From assembly GCF_035083965.1 (NCBI RefSeq), contig NC_089739.1, positions 9,102,001 to 9,166,000 of the forward strand: a stretch of 64,000 nt of DNA, in the 5' to 3' direction. A program made the translations under genes and the position numbers. The notes beneath the pieces were generated by a model, which saw nothing but the letters and a program-made list of their open reading frames with translations, ran no database searches and had not been told where the DNA came from. The stretch is from Branchiostoma lanceolatum. Lineage: Eukaryota; Chordata; Leptocardii; Amphioxiformes; Branchiostomatidae. Shown here piece after piece: positions 48,286-63,200 of this stretch. The stretch's first letter is position 1. The number at the start of each line of letters is the position of its first letter.

Positions 48286-51200
48286 GTAATTCATTTGGTA
48301 TTTTTAATCTATGAGCATTCAGAGAATACATTATCAAATTTAAAAAAGATTATATATTTTTTGAAATTATTGCAATGAATCAGAATAAGATTTGATTATA
48401 TTTTCGTTTCTATCTCTCTATCAGAATTCTGCCAACTAGTCACTTCGTAATTACTACATCTGGTAGTTTATACCTTACCTTTATGTAGGATTTTGTTTGC
48501 AACACGTCGACGTTTATGAAAATAAATGAAGTAACGTCATACCGAACAAAAAAGACCATTCTATTCATAAGCTGTCCTTATGACTGGGTCAATTTTAGAT
48601 CAAGAAGTTTCCGAAATAATCTTAGGAAATATAACACAAACCAGCACTCTATTAAGTCGAAAGTAAAAAAAAAGGACAAGTGACATACGAAGCATACGCG
48701 ACAAGCAAATTTCCTACACCAAGACATAATAAAAAAAACATTCATCCGTAATGCAAAAACCACAGCAGCGTCAACGACTCAAGCTGCAACCACTGCAGAA
48801 CCATCCATTGCAGCACCATCCACTGCAGCACCATCCCCTGCAGCGCCGACCACAACTGCACCGACCACTGCAGCACCAGGCACTGAAGCATCGACCACTG
48901 CAGCATCGACAACTGCAGCACCGACCACTGCAGCATCGACCACTGAAGCATCGACCACTGAAGCATCGACCACTGAAGCATCGACCAATGCAGCACCATC
49001 GACCACTGCAGCATCGACCACTGCAGCATCGACCCCTGCAGCACCGACCACTGCAGCGCCATCCACTGCAGCATCGACCACTGCAGCATCGACCAATGCA
49101 CAATCGACCACAACAGCATCGACCACTGCAGCATCGACCACTGCACAATCGACCACTGCAGCATCGACCACTACAGCATCGGCCACTGCAGCATCGACCA
49201 CAGCAGCATCAACCACTGCAGCATCGACCACTGCAGCATCAACCACTGCAGCACCATCGACCACTGCAGCATCGACCACTGCAGCATCGACCACTGCAGC
49301 ATCGACCAATGCACAATCGACCACAACAGCATCGATCACTGCAGCATCGACCACTGCACAATCGACCAATGCAGCACCATCCACTACAGCATCGGCCACT
49401 GCAGCATCGACCACAGCAGCATCGACCACTGCAGCATCGACCACTGCAGCATCAACCACTGCAGCATCGACCACTGCAGCATCGACCACTGCAGCATCGA
49501 CCACTGCAGCATCGACCACTGCAGCATCGACCACTGCAGCACCGACCACTGCAGCATCGACCACTGCAGCATCGACCACTGCACAATCGACCACACCAGC
49601 ATCCACTGCAGCATCGACCACTGCACAATCGACCACTGCACAATCGACCACTGCAGCACCATCGATTGCAGCACCATCGACTGCAGCATCGACCACTGCA
49701 GCATCGACAACTGCAACATTGACCACTGAACAATCGACCACTGAACAATCGACCACTGCAGCACCATCCACTGCAGCATCGACCACTGCAGCACCGACCA
49801 CTGCAGCACCGACCACTGCAGCGTCATCCACTGCAGCATCGACCACTGCAGCATCGACCAATGCACAATCGACCCCAACAGCATCGACAACTGCAGCATC
49901 GACCACTGCAGCACCATCTACTGCAGCACCATCCACTACAGCATCGACAACTGCGGCATCGACCACTGCAGTATCGACCACTGCAGTATCGACAACTGCA
50001 ACATCGACAACTGCACAATCGACCACAGCGGCATCGACCTCTGCAGCATCGACCACTGCAGCAACGACCACTGCAGCATCTACCACTGCAGCATCGACCA
50101 CTGCACAATCGACCAATGCAGCACCATCCACTACAGCATCGGCCACTGCAGCATCGACCACAGCAGCATCGACCACTGCAGCATCGACCACTGCAGCATC
50201 GACCACTGCAGCATCGACCACTGCAGCATCGACCACTGCAGCATCGGCCAATGCACAATCGACCACTGCAGCATCGACCACTGCAGCACCGACCACTGCA
50301 GCATCGACCACTGCAGCATCGACCACTGCACAATCGACCACACCAGCATCCACTGCAGCATCGACCACTGCACAATCGACCACTGCACAATCGACCACTG
50401 CAGCACCATCGATTGCAGCACCATCCACTGCATCATCATCCACTGCAGAATCATCCACTGCAGCATCATCCACTACAGCATCGACCACTTCAGTATCGAC
50501 CACTGCAGCATCGACCACTGCAGCATCGAACACTGCAGCATCGACAACTGCAACATTGACCACTGCTGTATCGACCACTGAACGATCGACCACTGCAGGA
50601 CCATCCACTGCAGCTTCGACCACTGCAGCACTATCTACTGCAGCATCGACCGCTGCAGCATCGACCACTGCAGCATCGACCTCTGCAGTATCGACCAGTG
50701 CAGCACCATCCACTGCAGCATCAACCACTGCAGCATCGAACACTGCAGCATCGACAACTGCAGCACTATCCACTGCAGCACCATCCACTACAGCATCGAC
50801 AACTGTAGCATCGACTGCAGCATCGACAACTGCACAATCGACCACAACAGCATCGACAACTGCAGCATCGACCACTGCAGCATCGACCACTGCAGCACCA
50901 TCCACTACAGCATCGATAACTGCGGCATCGACCACTGCAGTATCGACCACTGCAGCATCGACAACTGCAACATCGACAACTGCACAATCGACCACTGCAG
51001 CATCGACCACTTCAGTATCGACCACTGCAGCATCGACCACTGCAGAATCGACCACTGCAGCATCGACAACTGTAACATCGACAACTGCACAATCGACCAC
51101 TGAAGCATCGACAACTGCAGCATTGACCAATGCAGCACCATCTACTGCAGCACCATCCACTACAGCATCGACAACTGTAGCATCGACTGCCGCTTCGACA

Positions 51201-54200
51201 ACTGCACAATCGACCACTGCAGCATCGACCTCTGCAGCATCGACCACTGCAGCACTATCCACTGCAGCACTATCTACTGCAGCATCGACCGCTGCAGCAT
51301 CGACCACTGCAGCATCGACCTCTGCAGTATCGACCAGTGCAGCACCATCCACTGCAGCATCAACCACTGCAGCATCGAACACTGCAGCATCGACAACTGC
51401 AGCACTATCCACTGCAGCACCATCCACTACAGCATCGACAACTGTAGCATCGACTGCAGCATCGACAACTGCACAATCGACCACAACAGCATCGACAACT
51501 GCAGCATCGACCACTGCAGCACCATCTACTGCAGCACCATCCACTACAGCATCGACAACTGCGGCATCGACCACTGCAGTATCGACCACTGCAGTATCGA
51601 CAACTGCAACATCGACAACTGCACAATCGACCACTGCGGCATCGACCTCTGCAGCATCGACCACTGCAGCAACGACCACTGCAGCATCTACCACTGCAGC
51701 ATCGACCACTGCAGCATCGACCACTGTAGCACTATCCACTGCAGCATCGACCTCTGCAGCATCGACCACAGCACAATCGACCACTGCACAATCGACCACT
51801 GCAGCACCATCCACTACAGCACCATCCACTGCAGCATCGACCACTGCAGCATCGACCACTGCAGCACCATCCACTGCAGCACCATCCACTGCAGCATCAT
51901 CCACTGCAGCATCATCCACTGCAGCATCATCCACTACAGCATCGACCACTGCAGCATCGACCACTGCAGCATCGACCACTGCACAATCGACCACAGCAGC
52001 ATCGAACACTGCAGCATCGACAACTGCAACATTGACCACTGCAGCACCATCCACTGCAGCACCATCCACTGCAGCATCGACCACTGCAGCATCGAACACT
52101 GCAGCATCGACAACTGCAACATTGACCACTGCAGCACCATCCACTGCAGCTTCGACCACTGCAGCATCGACCACTGCAGCATCGACCACTGCAGCACCAT
52201 CCACTACAGCATCGACAACTGCCGCATCGACCACTGCAGTATCGACCACTGCAGCATCGACAACTGCAACATCGACAACTGCACAATCGACCACTGCAGC
52301 ATCGACCACTGCAGCATCGACCACTGTGGCATCGACCACTGCTGAATCGACCACTGCAGCGTCGACAACTGCAACATCGACAACTGCACAATCGACCACT
52401 GCAGCATCGACCACTGCAGCATCGACCACTGCAGCAACGACCACTGTAGAATCGACCACTGCAGCATCGACAACTGCAGCATTGACCAATGCAGCACCAT
52501 CTACTGCAGCACCATCCACTACAGCATCGACAACTGTAGCATCGACTGCAGCATCGACAACTGCACAATCGACCACTGCAGCATCGACCTCTGCAGCATC
52601 GACCACTGCAGCATCGACCACTGCAGCACTATCCACTGCAGCATCGACCACTGCAGCATCGACCACTGCAGCATCGACAACTGCAACATTGACCACTGCA
52701 GCACCATCCACTGCAGCTTCGACCACTGCAGCATCGACCACTCCAGCATCGACCACTGCAGCACCATCCACTACAGCATCGACAACTGCGGCATCGACCA
52801 CTGCAGTATCGACCACTGCAGCATCGACAACTGCAACATCGACAACTGCACAATCGACCACTGCAGCATCGACCACTGCAGCATCGACCACTGCGGCATC
52901 GACCACTGCAGAATCGACCACTGCAGCGTCGACAACTGCAACATCGACAACTGCACAATCGACCACTGCAGCATCGACCACTGCAGCATCGACCACTGCA
53001 GCAACGACCACTGTAGAATCGACCACTGCAGCATCGACAACTGCAGCATTGACCAATGCAGCACCATCTACTGCAGCACCATCCACTACAGCATCGACAA
53101 CTGTAGCATCGACTGCAGCATCGACAACTGCACAATCGACCACTGCAGCATCGACCTCTGCAGCATCGACCACTGCAGCATCGACCACTGCAGCACTATC
53201 CACTGCAGCATCGACCGCTGCAGCATCGACCACTGCAGCATCGACCTCTGCAGCATCGACCAGTGCAGCACCATCCACTGCAGCATCGACCAATGCACAA
53301 TCGACCACAACAGCATCGACCACAACAGCATCGACAACTGCAGCATCGACCACTGCAGCATCGACCACTGCACAATCGACCACTGCACAAACGACCACGG
53401 CAGCACCATCCACTAAAGCACCATCCACTGCATTATCGACCTCTGCAGCGCCATCCACTGCAGCATTGACCACTGCACAAACGACCACTGCACAAACGAC
53501 CACTGCAGCACCTTCCACTACAGCACCATCCACTGCAGCACCATCCACTGCAGCATCGACCACTGCAGCATCGACCACTGCAGCATCGACCACTGTACAA
53601 TCGATCACTGCAGCATCATCTACTGCAGCACCATCCACTACAGCATCGACCACTGCAGTATGGAACACTGCAGTATCGACCACTGCAGCATCGACAACTG
53701 CAACATCGACCACTGCAGCATCGACAACTGCAGCATCGACCACTGCACAATCGACCACAGCAGCACCATCCACTAATGCACCATCTACTGCAGTACCATC
53801 CACTGCAGCATCGACCACTGCAGCATCGACCACTGCACAATCGACCACTGCAGCACCATCCACTACAGCACCATCCAGTCTAGCATCGACCACTGTAGCA
53901 TCGACAACTGACACATCGACAACTGCAACATCGACCACTGCAGCATCGACCACTGCAGCATGGACCACTGCAGCATCGACCACTGCAGCATCGACCACTG
54001 CAGCACCATCCACTACAACACCATCCACTGCAGCATCGACAAAGACCACACCAGCTGTAACGACTACTGCAGCAGCAGCGACCACATCAGCTGTAACGAC
54101 TACTGCAGCGGCCACAACAGCTGCAACGACTCCTACAGCGGCCACACTAACTGCAACGACTCCTACAGCGGCAGCGACCACACTAGCTGTAACGACTCCT

Positions 54201-57200
54201 ACAGCGGCAGCGACCACAACAGCTGCAACGACTCCTACAGCGTCAGCGACCACACCAGCTGTAACGACTACTGCAGCGGCCACAACAGCTGCAACGACTA
54301 CTGCAGCGGCCACACTAACTGCAACGACTCCTACAGCGGCAACGACCACACTAGCTGCAATGACTCCTACAGCGGCAGCGACCACACCAGCTGCAACGAC
54401 TACTGCAGCGGCAGGAACCACGCCAGCTGTAACGACTACTGCAGTGACCACACCATCTGCAACGACTACTGCAGCGACATCGACCACACCAGCTGCAACG
54501 ACTACTGCAGCGGCAGGAACCACACCAGCTGAAACGTCTCCCGCAGCGACCACACCAGCTGTAACGACTACTGCAGCGGCACCGACCACACCAGCTGCAA
54601 CGACTTCTGCAGCGGCAGGAACCACACCAGCTGAAACGACACCTACAGCGGCACCGACCACACCAGCTGCAACGACTACTGCAGCGACCACACCAGCTGC
54701 AACGACTCCTGCAGTGACCACACCAGCTGCAACGACTACTGCAGCGGCAGCGACCACATCAGCTGAAACGACTCCTACAGCGACCACACCAGCTGCAACG
54801 ACTTCTGCAGCGGCAGGAACCACACCAGCTGAAACGACACCTACAGCGGCACCGACCACACCAGCTGCAACGACTACTGCAGCGACCACACCAGCTGCAA
54901 CGACTCCTGAAGCGACCACACCAGCTGCAACGACTCCTACAGCGACCACACCAGCTGCAACGACTTCTGCAGCGGCAGGAACCACACCAGCTGCAACGAC
55001 TGCTACAGCGACCACACTAGGCTCAATTGGAACAACGGCTACGGTAGCAGGTATGTTTCCTTTCTTTTTTCGCAAGACAGGATGGTTCTGAGTGAATTAG
55101 TAAGTGCTAGTGAGTGAGTGAGTGAGTGAGTGAGCAAGTATTATTGAGTGAGTATGTGCAAGTGAGTGAGTGTGTGTGTGTAAGTTTATGAGTGAGTATG
55201 AGTGTGAGTTTGAGTGTGAGTGAGTGAGTGGTTGGGTGGGTGAGTAGGTAGATCGGTGAGTGTGTGAGTGAGTGAGTGAGTGAGTGAGTGTGTGAGCTTA
55301 TGAGTGAGTATGAGTGTGAGTATGAGTGAGTGAGTGAGTGGTTGGGTGGGTGTGTGCGTAGGTAGATCGGTGAGTGTGTGAGTGAGTGAGTGAGTGGATG
55401 GGTCAGTGCGTGAGTGAGTGTATGTGAGTACATGAAAGAGTGGGTGGGTACGGGTACAGATCCACTCACACCGGGAAGGACACCTACTCTTTTTGACAAG
55501 TGTGAAGGGTTCTTTTACACGGTCGATGTGTCAATCTTTTCAATCACAGGACCTCCATTTAGCATCTTTTCCAAAGGACGTCCCTAACCGAAGCTGGGTA
55601 CTCATTTTCACCTGAGTGAAGTGAGGAAGTTCGTGTTAAGTAACTTTCCCAATTGCAAATGTCAATGGGGCATGCCAGGATTCAAACGCAGGACATTTCA
55701 GTTCTGGGCCAAACACCGTGTTATTACCTAAGGGTGTTTATAGAAAGGTTTGATATAACCCAGCGGACAATCTCCTTCCTTCCGCACCGACACCGTGAAT
55801 TTCACATGTCGCAATGTTGATGAAATTGAGTCTACAATATTGTTTTGTTCAACAAGCGCTGGAGCAAACATAGTAACTTTCTTGTAATATGTCAATAGAC
55901 AACTTTAGACAATGAATGAGTATTTGTCTGATCTTTTTTTTCCTAGTAGAGAGCACTAAAAGGAGGAAGGCTAAAGTGAGCGATAACTGGTAACCCTAGC
56001 GCATTCAATTTTTGACCTTGCCTGTGTTTTTGCAACAGCAAATTATCTGTATCACCAAATCCTGATAAAACAAATGTGAGATAGATGTCAGACGATACCT
56101 CATTACTATTTACCACATTTGCTAATTCAACACTGTAGCTGTAGTGTACATCCAGGTAGGAGACACTGCTGTTCTGTCTTGCGGAGTCACCCTGACTGGA
56201 GGACTCACGCTAATAGAAGCCCAATGGAGAAAAGTTGGACCACCTGATGTCATTGTTGCTGAGTATGTGTCGGGAGTATCGGGTGCAGGCCTAGCCTACA
56301 CAGGACGGGCATCAATCAGCGATACAGGTTCCCTTCTGTTGGCGGAAGTAACACAAGTTGATGATGGGGCGTATAGATGCCAGCCTACACTCAGCGATCT
56401 TAGTTCACAGCCATTGGTGGAGACTGAGCTACGAGTAGTTGGTAATTATGTTTACCTTCACAGAAGGAAAACATATTGCTTTTGCTCCGTTTTCCCCTTC
56501 ATCTTCTTGTTCTTCCGTTCCAAAAACGAATATCTTCACAGCTTAATCTTGACAGAAATTGAAATCCAGCAAGCTCGTAGCTCAGTTCATTAATCACTGT
56601 ACCTTGGTCATCTTGGATATGGAAAATGTTTCTCTAAAGCATTCGACAGAATAGACCACACTGTAGAAATAAATAAATTTTGTTAAAGCTTGGAGCCTCA
56701 TCTTGTCTCATACCAATGGCGTCAGCGAGTGCGGTATGACACTCACTGTATGCTCTCGGACAGGGAAGTACTGTCATGTTCTGTGCCGCAAGACACGCTC
56801 CTGGGACCAATTACGAGCGTTCCTAGTCGTCTTCGATGTCGCAGTGAGAAGCGCTGGTACGTAAATGGAAGTACGTAGATGATCTTTCCATGATCCATGG
56901 CAGAATCACGTCACCACAGCGAACCATCTGTCCAACAGGATGAGCTTGACTTGTTTAGTGACTGGGACAGACTTAACTACGTGTTACTTAATGCCTCACC
57001 TCACTTAGTCCCATCCTCATCGTGATGGTTGGGAACTACGGTCGCTTCCAGCACAAGCTTCCTCCATCCTTCCCTGCCCTTCGCCCTTTGTGTGCAGTCT
57101 TCCAGTGACCTCCCTGTCCAGTCCCTGATGCCATCTACCCATCGCCTGCGTGGCCTCTCCCTCCCCCTCACTAAGTGTAAAGTGTTTTTGTTAGATGGAA

Positions 57201-60200
57201 CTGCCCGCACCCCAACTGTGTTGACCATTGATGGAACGCGACTGAAGATAGTACCTGTTGCATGTCTATTGGGGTATGGCTGCGAACAAACTTAAAATGG
57301 ACAGTACAAGTGGAAAATAGTATCGAAGACTATGCATGATAAGGAAACTGAAGCGCTTAGTGCTTACTATTGGCGAACTCATCCAAGTCTTAGACGTTTT
57401 ACGCTTGGCCGGTGCTGGAATATTATGCACCTGTCTGGCACCCGGGACTGAAATCTTGTATAGAAAGATTGAAAAAAAATGTAGGGCACCCCACATCATC
57501 CTCGAAGAACGTTACGTCACATATGACGCAGTGCCAACATTGCCAACTAGTATTGTAGTTGTGAATATCAATGCGCTAGGCTGCCATGGTTTAAAATTAC
57601 GACTAAACCATTCATTCATTCATTCATTCATTCATTCATTCATTCATTCATTCATTCATTCATTCATTCATTCATTCATTCATTCATTCATTCATTCATT
57701 CATTCATTCATTCATTCATAGAACCGACCACAACAACAATCACAACCACAGAGCCAACCACAACAACAGTTACAACTACAGAGCCGACCACAACTATCGA
57801 GCCGACCACAACAACAGTTACAACTACAGAGCCGACCACAACTATCGAGCCGACCACAACAACAGTTACAACTACAGAGCCGACCACAACGACAGAGCCA
57901 AACACAACGACAGAGCCGACCACGACTACAGAGCCGACCACAACTACATTCACAACTACAGAGCCGACCACAACGACAGAGCCGACCACAACGACAGAGC
58001 CGACCACAACAGACACAACTACAGAGCCGGCCACAACCACAGAGCTGACCACAACAACAGTTACAACTACAGAGCTGACCACTACGACAGAGCCGACCAC
58101 AACTACAGAGCCGACCACAACTACAGTCACAACTACAGAGCCGACCACAACGACAGAGCCAACCACAACTACAGAGCCGCCCACAACAGTCATAACGACA
58201 GAGCCAACCACAACGACAGAGCCGACCACAACTACATTCACATCTACAGAGCTGACCACTACGACAGAGCCGACCACAACTACAGAGCCGACCACAACTA
58301 CAGTCACAACTACAGAGCCGACCACAACGACAGAGCCAACCACAACTACAGAGCCGACCACAACAGTCATAACTACAGAGCCAACCACAACGACAGAGCC
58401 GACCACAATTACATTCACAACTACAGAGCCGACCACTACGACAGAGCCGTACACAACTATCGAGCCGACCACAACAACAGTTACAACTACAGAGCCGACC
58501 ACAACTACAGAGCCTACCACAACTACAGAGCCGACCACAACTACAGAGCCTACCACAACAGCCGCAACCACAGAGCCGACCACAACTATCGAGCCGACCA
58601 CAACAACAGAGCCGACCACAACAGACACAACAACAGAGCCGGCCACAACCACAGAGCTGACCACAACAACAGTTACAACTACAGAGCTGACCACTACGAC
58701 AGAGCCGACCACAACGACAGAGCCAACCACAACTACAGAGCCGACCACAACAGTCATAACTACAGAGCCAACCACAACGACAGAGCCGACCACAACTACA
58801 TTCACAACTACAGAGCTGACCACTATGACAGAGCCGTACACAACTACAGTTACAACTACAGAGCCGACCATAACTACAGAGCCTACCACAACAGCCACAA
58901 CCACAGAGCCGACCACAACTATCGAGCCGACCACAACAACAGAGCCGACCACAACGACAGAGCCGACCACAACTACATTCACAACTACAGAGCCGACCAC
59001 AACTACAGAGCTGACCACAACAACAGAGCCGACCACAACTATCGAGCCGACCACAACAACAGTTACGACTACAGAGCCGACCACAACCACAGAGCCGACC
59101 ACAACAGTCATAACTACAGAGCCGACCACAACTACAGTCACAACTACAGAGCCGACCACAACTACAGAGCCTACCACAACAGCCACAACCACAGAGCCGA
59201 CCACAACTATCGAGCCGACCACAACAACAGTTACAACTACAGAGCCGACCACAACTACAGAGCTGACCACAACAGTCACAACTACAGAGCCGACCACAAC
59301 TACAGTCACAACTACAGAGCCGACCACAACTACAGAGCCTACCACAACAGTCACAACTACAGAGCCAACCACAACTACAGAGCCGACCACAATTACAGAG
59401 CCGTACACAACTATCGAGCCGACCACAACAACAGTTACAACTACAGAGCCGACCACAACTACAGGTGCACCAGGTTCAACGGGAACAACGCCTATGGTTG
59501 CAGGTATGTTTTCTTACTTTCTAATTATGGCAGAGTGATTTAAATTGAATGAATAATCGAATGAATAGATAACTAACTGCTAGTGAGTGAGTTAGTGAGT
59601 GCGTAAGTTAGTTAGTTAGTGAGTGAGTGAGTGAGTGCCTGCATTCTAAAATCACCCAATAAATTTGGTAAACGCAAACTACCCCTACTGCCTGATGTGT
59701 TGTTTACATCGAGGGAGGCCTGGCCAACACAGTGACCAACACAAGTTACTCTTCGAGACACTTGTGAAATGTAGAGACAACAGATGAGGAATTCAAGTAT
59801 TGTTGTAATTAGAGACTTTGTTACAAGTCTGACAAGGCAAGGCAGAGTTAAAGCTGAAATTTGAGCTCAGGGTTGGTTTAAAAAAGTTTCAGATAATATT
59901 GCCTTGATTATAAGTAACTTTGTTGCCACTATCTGGGTAATTCTACATGGTTTGATAATGTTTCTTTGAAAACCAGCGGAGACAAATATTTGAAAATCTT
60001 GGCTAGTATGATAGACGAGGACGAAACCTACAATGTACACCATTTTTCAATACATCAGAAGCTATCTGCCACCAAAAAATCAAGACCATAGCATATCCAG
60101 GTCAAAAGATACAAAACCCGGATGTTCTGCTGCAGTACCAAGGTCACGCGCCAGGGGCCTAACATCGCCCTTGACCTCTTGTGAAAACATACCCATATAC

Positions 60201-63200
60201 TAAATATCATCACAATCCATCAAGGGCCTCTTACGTTATGCTACAAAAATCCGGAAACAGCACACAGAAGCGCCGTGTATGACGTATTTCATGTTGTTCG
60301 ACATCGCACGATAGCTAGCTAAATTGACGGCGCCAAACCTTTCTTTGTTATGTAAACTATCTGTGGTAATTGGGGCTTTGAAACTGTTACAAATTTTAGG
60401 AAGGTTTAATATAACAGTTGATATTGCTATTGAACACTTTAGCAGAAGTGGTGTACACCCAGGCAGGAGACACTACTGTTCTGTCCTGTGGAGTCACCCT
60501 GTTTGGAGGACTCAAACTAAGACATGTTGTATGGACAAAAGTTGGACCACCTGATGTTACTGTTGCTCGCAATTGGTACGGAATATCAAGTGTAGACCCA
60601 GCCTACACAGGACGGGCATCAGTCAACGATATAGGTCTCTTTTTCTTGGATAATGTAACACAAGCTGATGATGGGACGTATAGATGTGAACTTCGAGTTA
60701 CCCAAAACAGTTCACATCCAATGATGGAGACTGAGCTGCGAGTAGTTGGTAACTACAATTACTCCAATTAACGCACAATTCAAGGTTGATTATAAGGCTC
60801 CCGGCGGCAGGGTGTTTTTGATGTTTTTTTGTCTACTTTTTAGGTTGTCAAGAAAACGTAGGGTAGGTTTTGACCTTCCCTACCTGTATTATATGAGCCC
60901 CCTCAAATGTACCATTATAACTCTTGTCCTAGTTGTCGACTGCGGCTGTCCATTGCTGGCCTCCCATGCTGAGGTTAACCTGGCCGCAACAGTCACTGGC
61001 TCCGTGGCAACATATCGCTGTAAGGACGGGTTTCAGTCCGCGAGTGGGGACACAGCTCTTACGTGTGGCAGTGATGGAGAATGGACGGGCACATTGCTAA
61101 CCTGTGAAGGTAGTCCAATTTTATTTTAATGCCTTGTGCAACTTTTGTTTTCTTGGTAGAGAGGATAATCAGTTGATATGAGTTAGGCAAACGAGGACCT
61201 TCTTGGCGTAATCAATGAGAAACATTTATAACATATTAACATTTCGAGAAGGTATTAGGTCGTGGAGCTCTAGTTATTGATGTTTGTTTGGGTCAGTAGT
61301 TTTAATTATGAAAACATGTTCACACCAAGATAGAAATTAATGGAGCAGCATAGCACTTTACATCCTAGAGTCCTTCAAATGGAATTTAAAGCAGATGTCC
61401 AGATCTAAGAACAGCCGGATGTTAAAGGATCTACAAGAGGCAAAAATGGTTGCTTAATGAGCATTCAGACGTACTCATGCGTTGTTAATTCTCACATTTG
61501 GTAGTATTGAAGTGTTGAATGGTGAGACGAAAAACACAATTATCTTATGATCTAAAACTCTTTATTACTCAGTGTTATAAACTCCACAGGTATAAACTTA
61601 CCTTTCTACGTTTTTTTTTATACTTATCTCCAGCAATTACGCCCTGTATCCGGTTCTGTGGGTTTGGAAGCTGTTTTGTTGATGGTGGCGTTCAGAAGTG
61701 TGACTGCAACACCGGATATGGATTTTTTGGCCTTTCCCAGTTTTGCCTAGGTAAGTTTCTATACAACTATCAGAATGTGTATGTATGTTCTAACGGTTTG
61801 TATCAGCATGTACTTTCAACTACAGTTTTCAAGCAGCTTCCCTAATTTCAATTCAAAATGTTCCGTTAATGCCAAGCATGCCCTTTACTTTATGTGTTCG
61901 TCAGTTTTAGAAAGTTCATATCTGTTTCTAACGTGCGTTCATTTACAGATACCAATGAATGTGAAGGCGGTTTGGATTATTGCCTGGGGCGTCCAGCCTG
62001 TGCATCTAATGCAAGGTGCATCAACTCTCCGTATGGCTCGTACACGTGTCGGTGTCCCAGCGGCTATACTGGTGATGGGAGGACCGCGTGTGAAGGTAAG
62101 TACATCGGCATTAACTACATCGACGTGCAGTCCAAGTGTACACCCATCCCAAACCTAGCCTGGGTACCATCCTCGGTAGTATCCGCTGGCTCAATCTTTT
62201 AGATAGCAAGCGAGAAGATTAAGCCAGCGGCTACTACGGAGAATGGTACCCAAGCTATCCCAAACCAGGTTTTACCTTACACTGAATATCTATGATGCAG
62301 TTAGTATCAGCATGAGTTTTTGGCAGTGCCATACAGTATTATGTGCAGTTTGCAACATTTCCAGTAATTGTACAAGCCTGTTCTTGGCAACTGTGGACAT
62401 GCGTAGTGTTTGTTTTTAAGTATCTTCTGATGGAAGTGCAATCGTAGAAAGAGGGCCAATCAGGCCCTACTGACATTCACGTGATAATGGTCGACCAATA
62501 AGATAGGTGCATTTCAGTGCCATAGAAAATATCTAGATTTCTTCTGTAATAGAGGATAAGATTTTATGCTGATGAAAAAATCGTGTTATTTTCCAGATGT
62601 GGACGAGTGTGTGTCGGGTCCATGTTCTGAATTTGCCAACTGCACCAACACGGCCGGCAGCTACACGTGCCAGTGCCTGGACGGGTACGTGGGGTCCGGC
62701 ACAGTCTGCACAGGTTTGTATAAAGCATAGGACTCTCTTTAGCAGCTGTATTGAGGATGATGTAAATATTAAGGAAGTTCAGGGTGTCATAATCTCATCT
62801 GTGAATGACCAAGTGGCCATAAAAGTCAAAACATTTTCTATACGGCGGAACAGTACGACGTCATGACTTTCAAAGTGGCGCCATTTTGATTCTGATGACA
62901 TCAGGTTAGGAACACACTATTTCATACTAGGGTCTGGAAAAAAATGGGCCAAAATGTTGTTTTTTGACCAAATTAGATGGATAAAATGGCACAGTTTGTA
63001 GACAATCTGTGCCATTTTATCCATCTAAGACCCCCCCCCCTCTACATTTCCATTGAAGAAAAGGGCGTCTACAAGTCATTTTAGGCTAGACCCAAAATTG
63101 ACCCTGGGATGGAACGTTGTACTGTGCCTTCTAAGATATGTACTAGGTGTCAGATGCAGAATGGTATCGAGATTGTTGCTTTCACATCCCTGATGTTCTC

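Noticed and set aside
48779-55075. Giant minus-strand open frame (about 2098 codons of VVDAAVVDA type)
   Set aside because: It is the antisense shadow of the 15-bp mucin repeat. The plus frame agrees with splice phases on both sides and the minus frame has no splice or family support.
57336-59543. 735-codon plus frame rich in RADHN and a 582-codon minus frame rich in VVVGSVV
   Set aside because: Both are alternative readings of the mucin B repeat. The EPTTT frame joins the Ig exons in phase and these do not.
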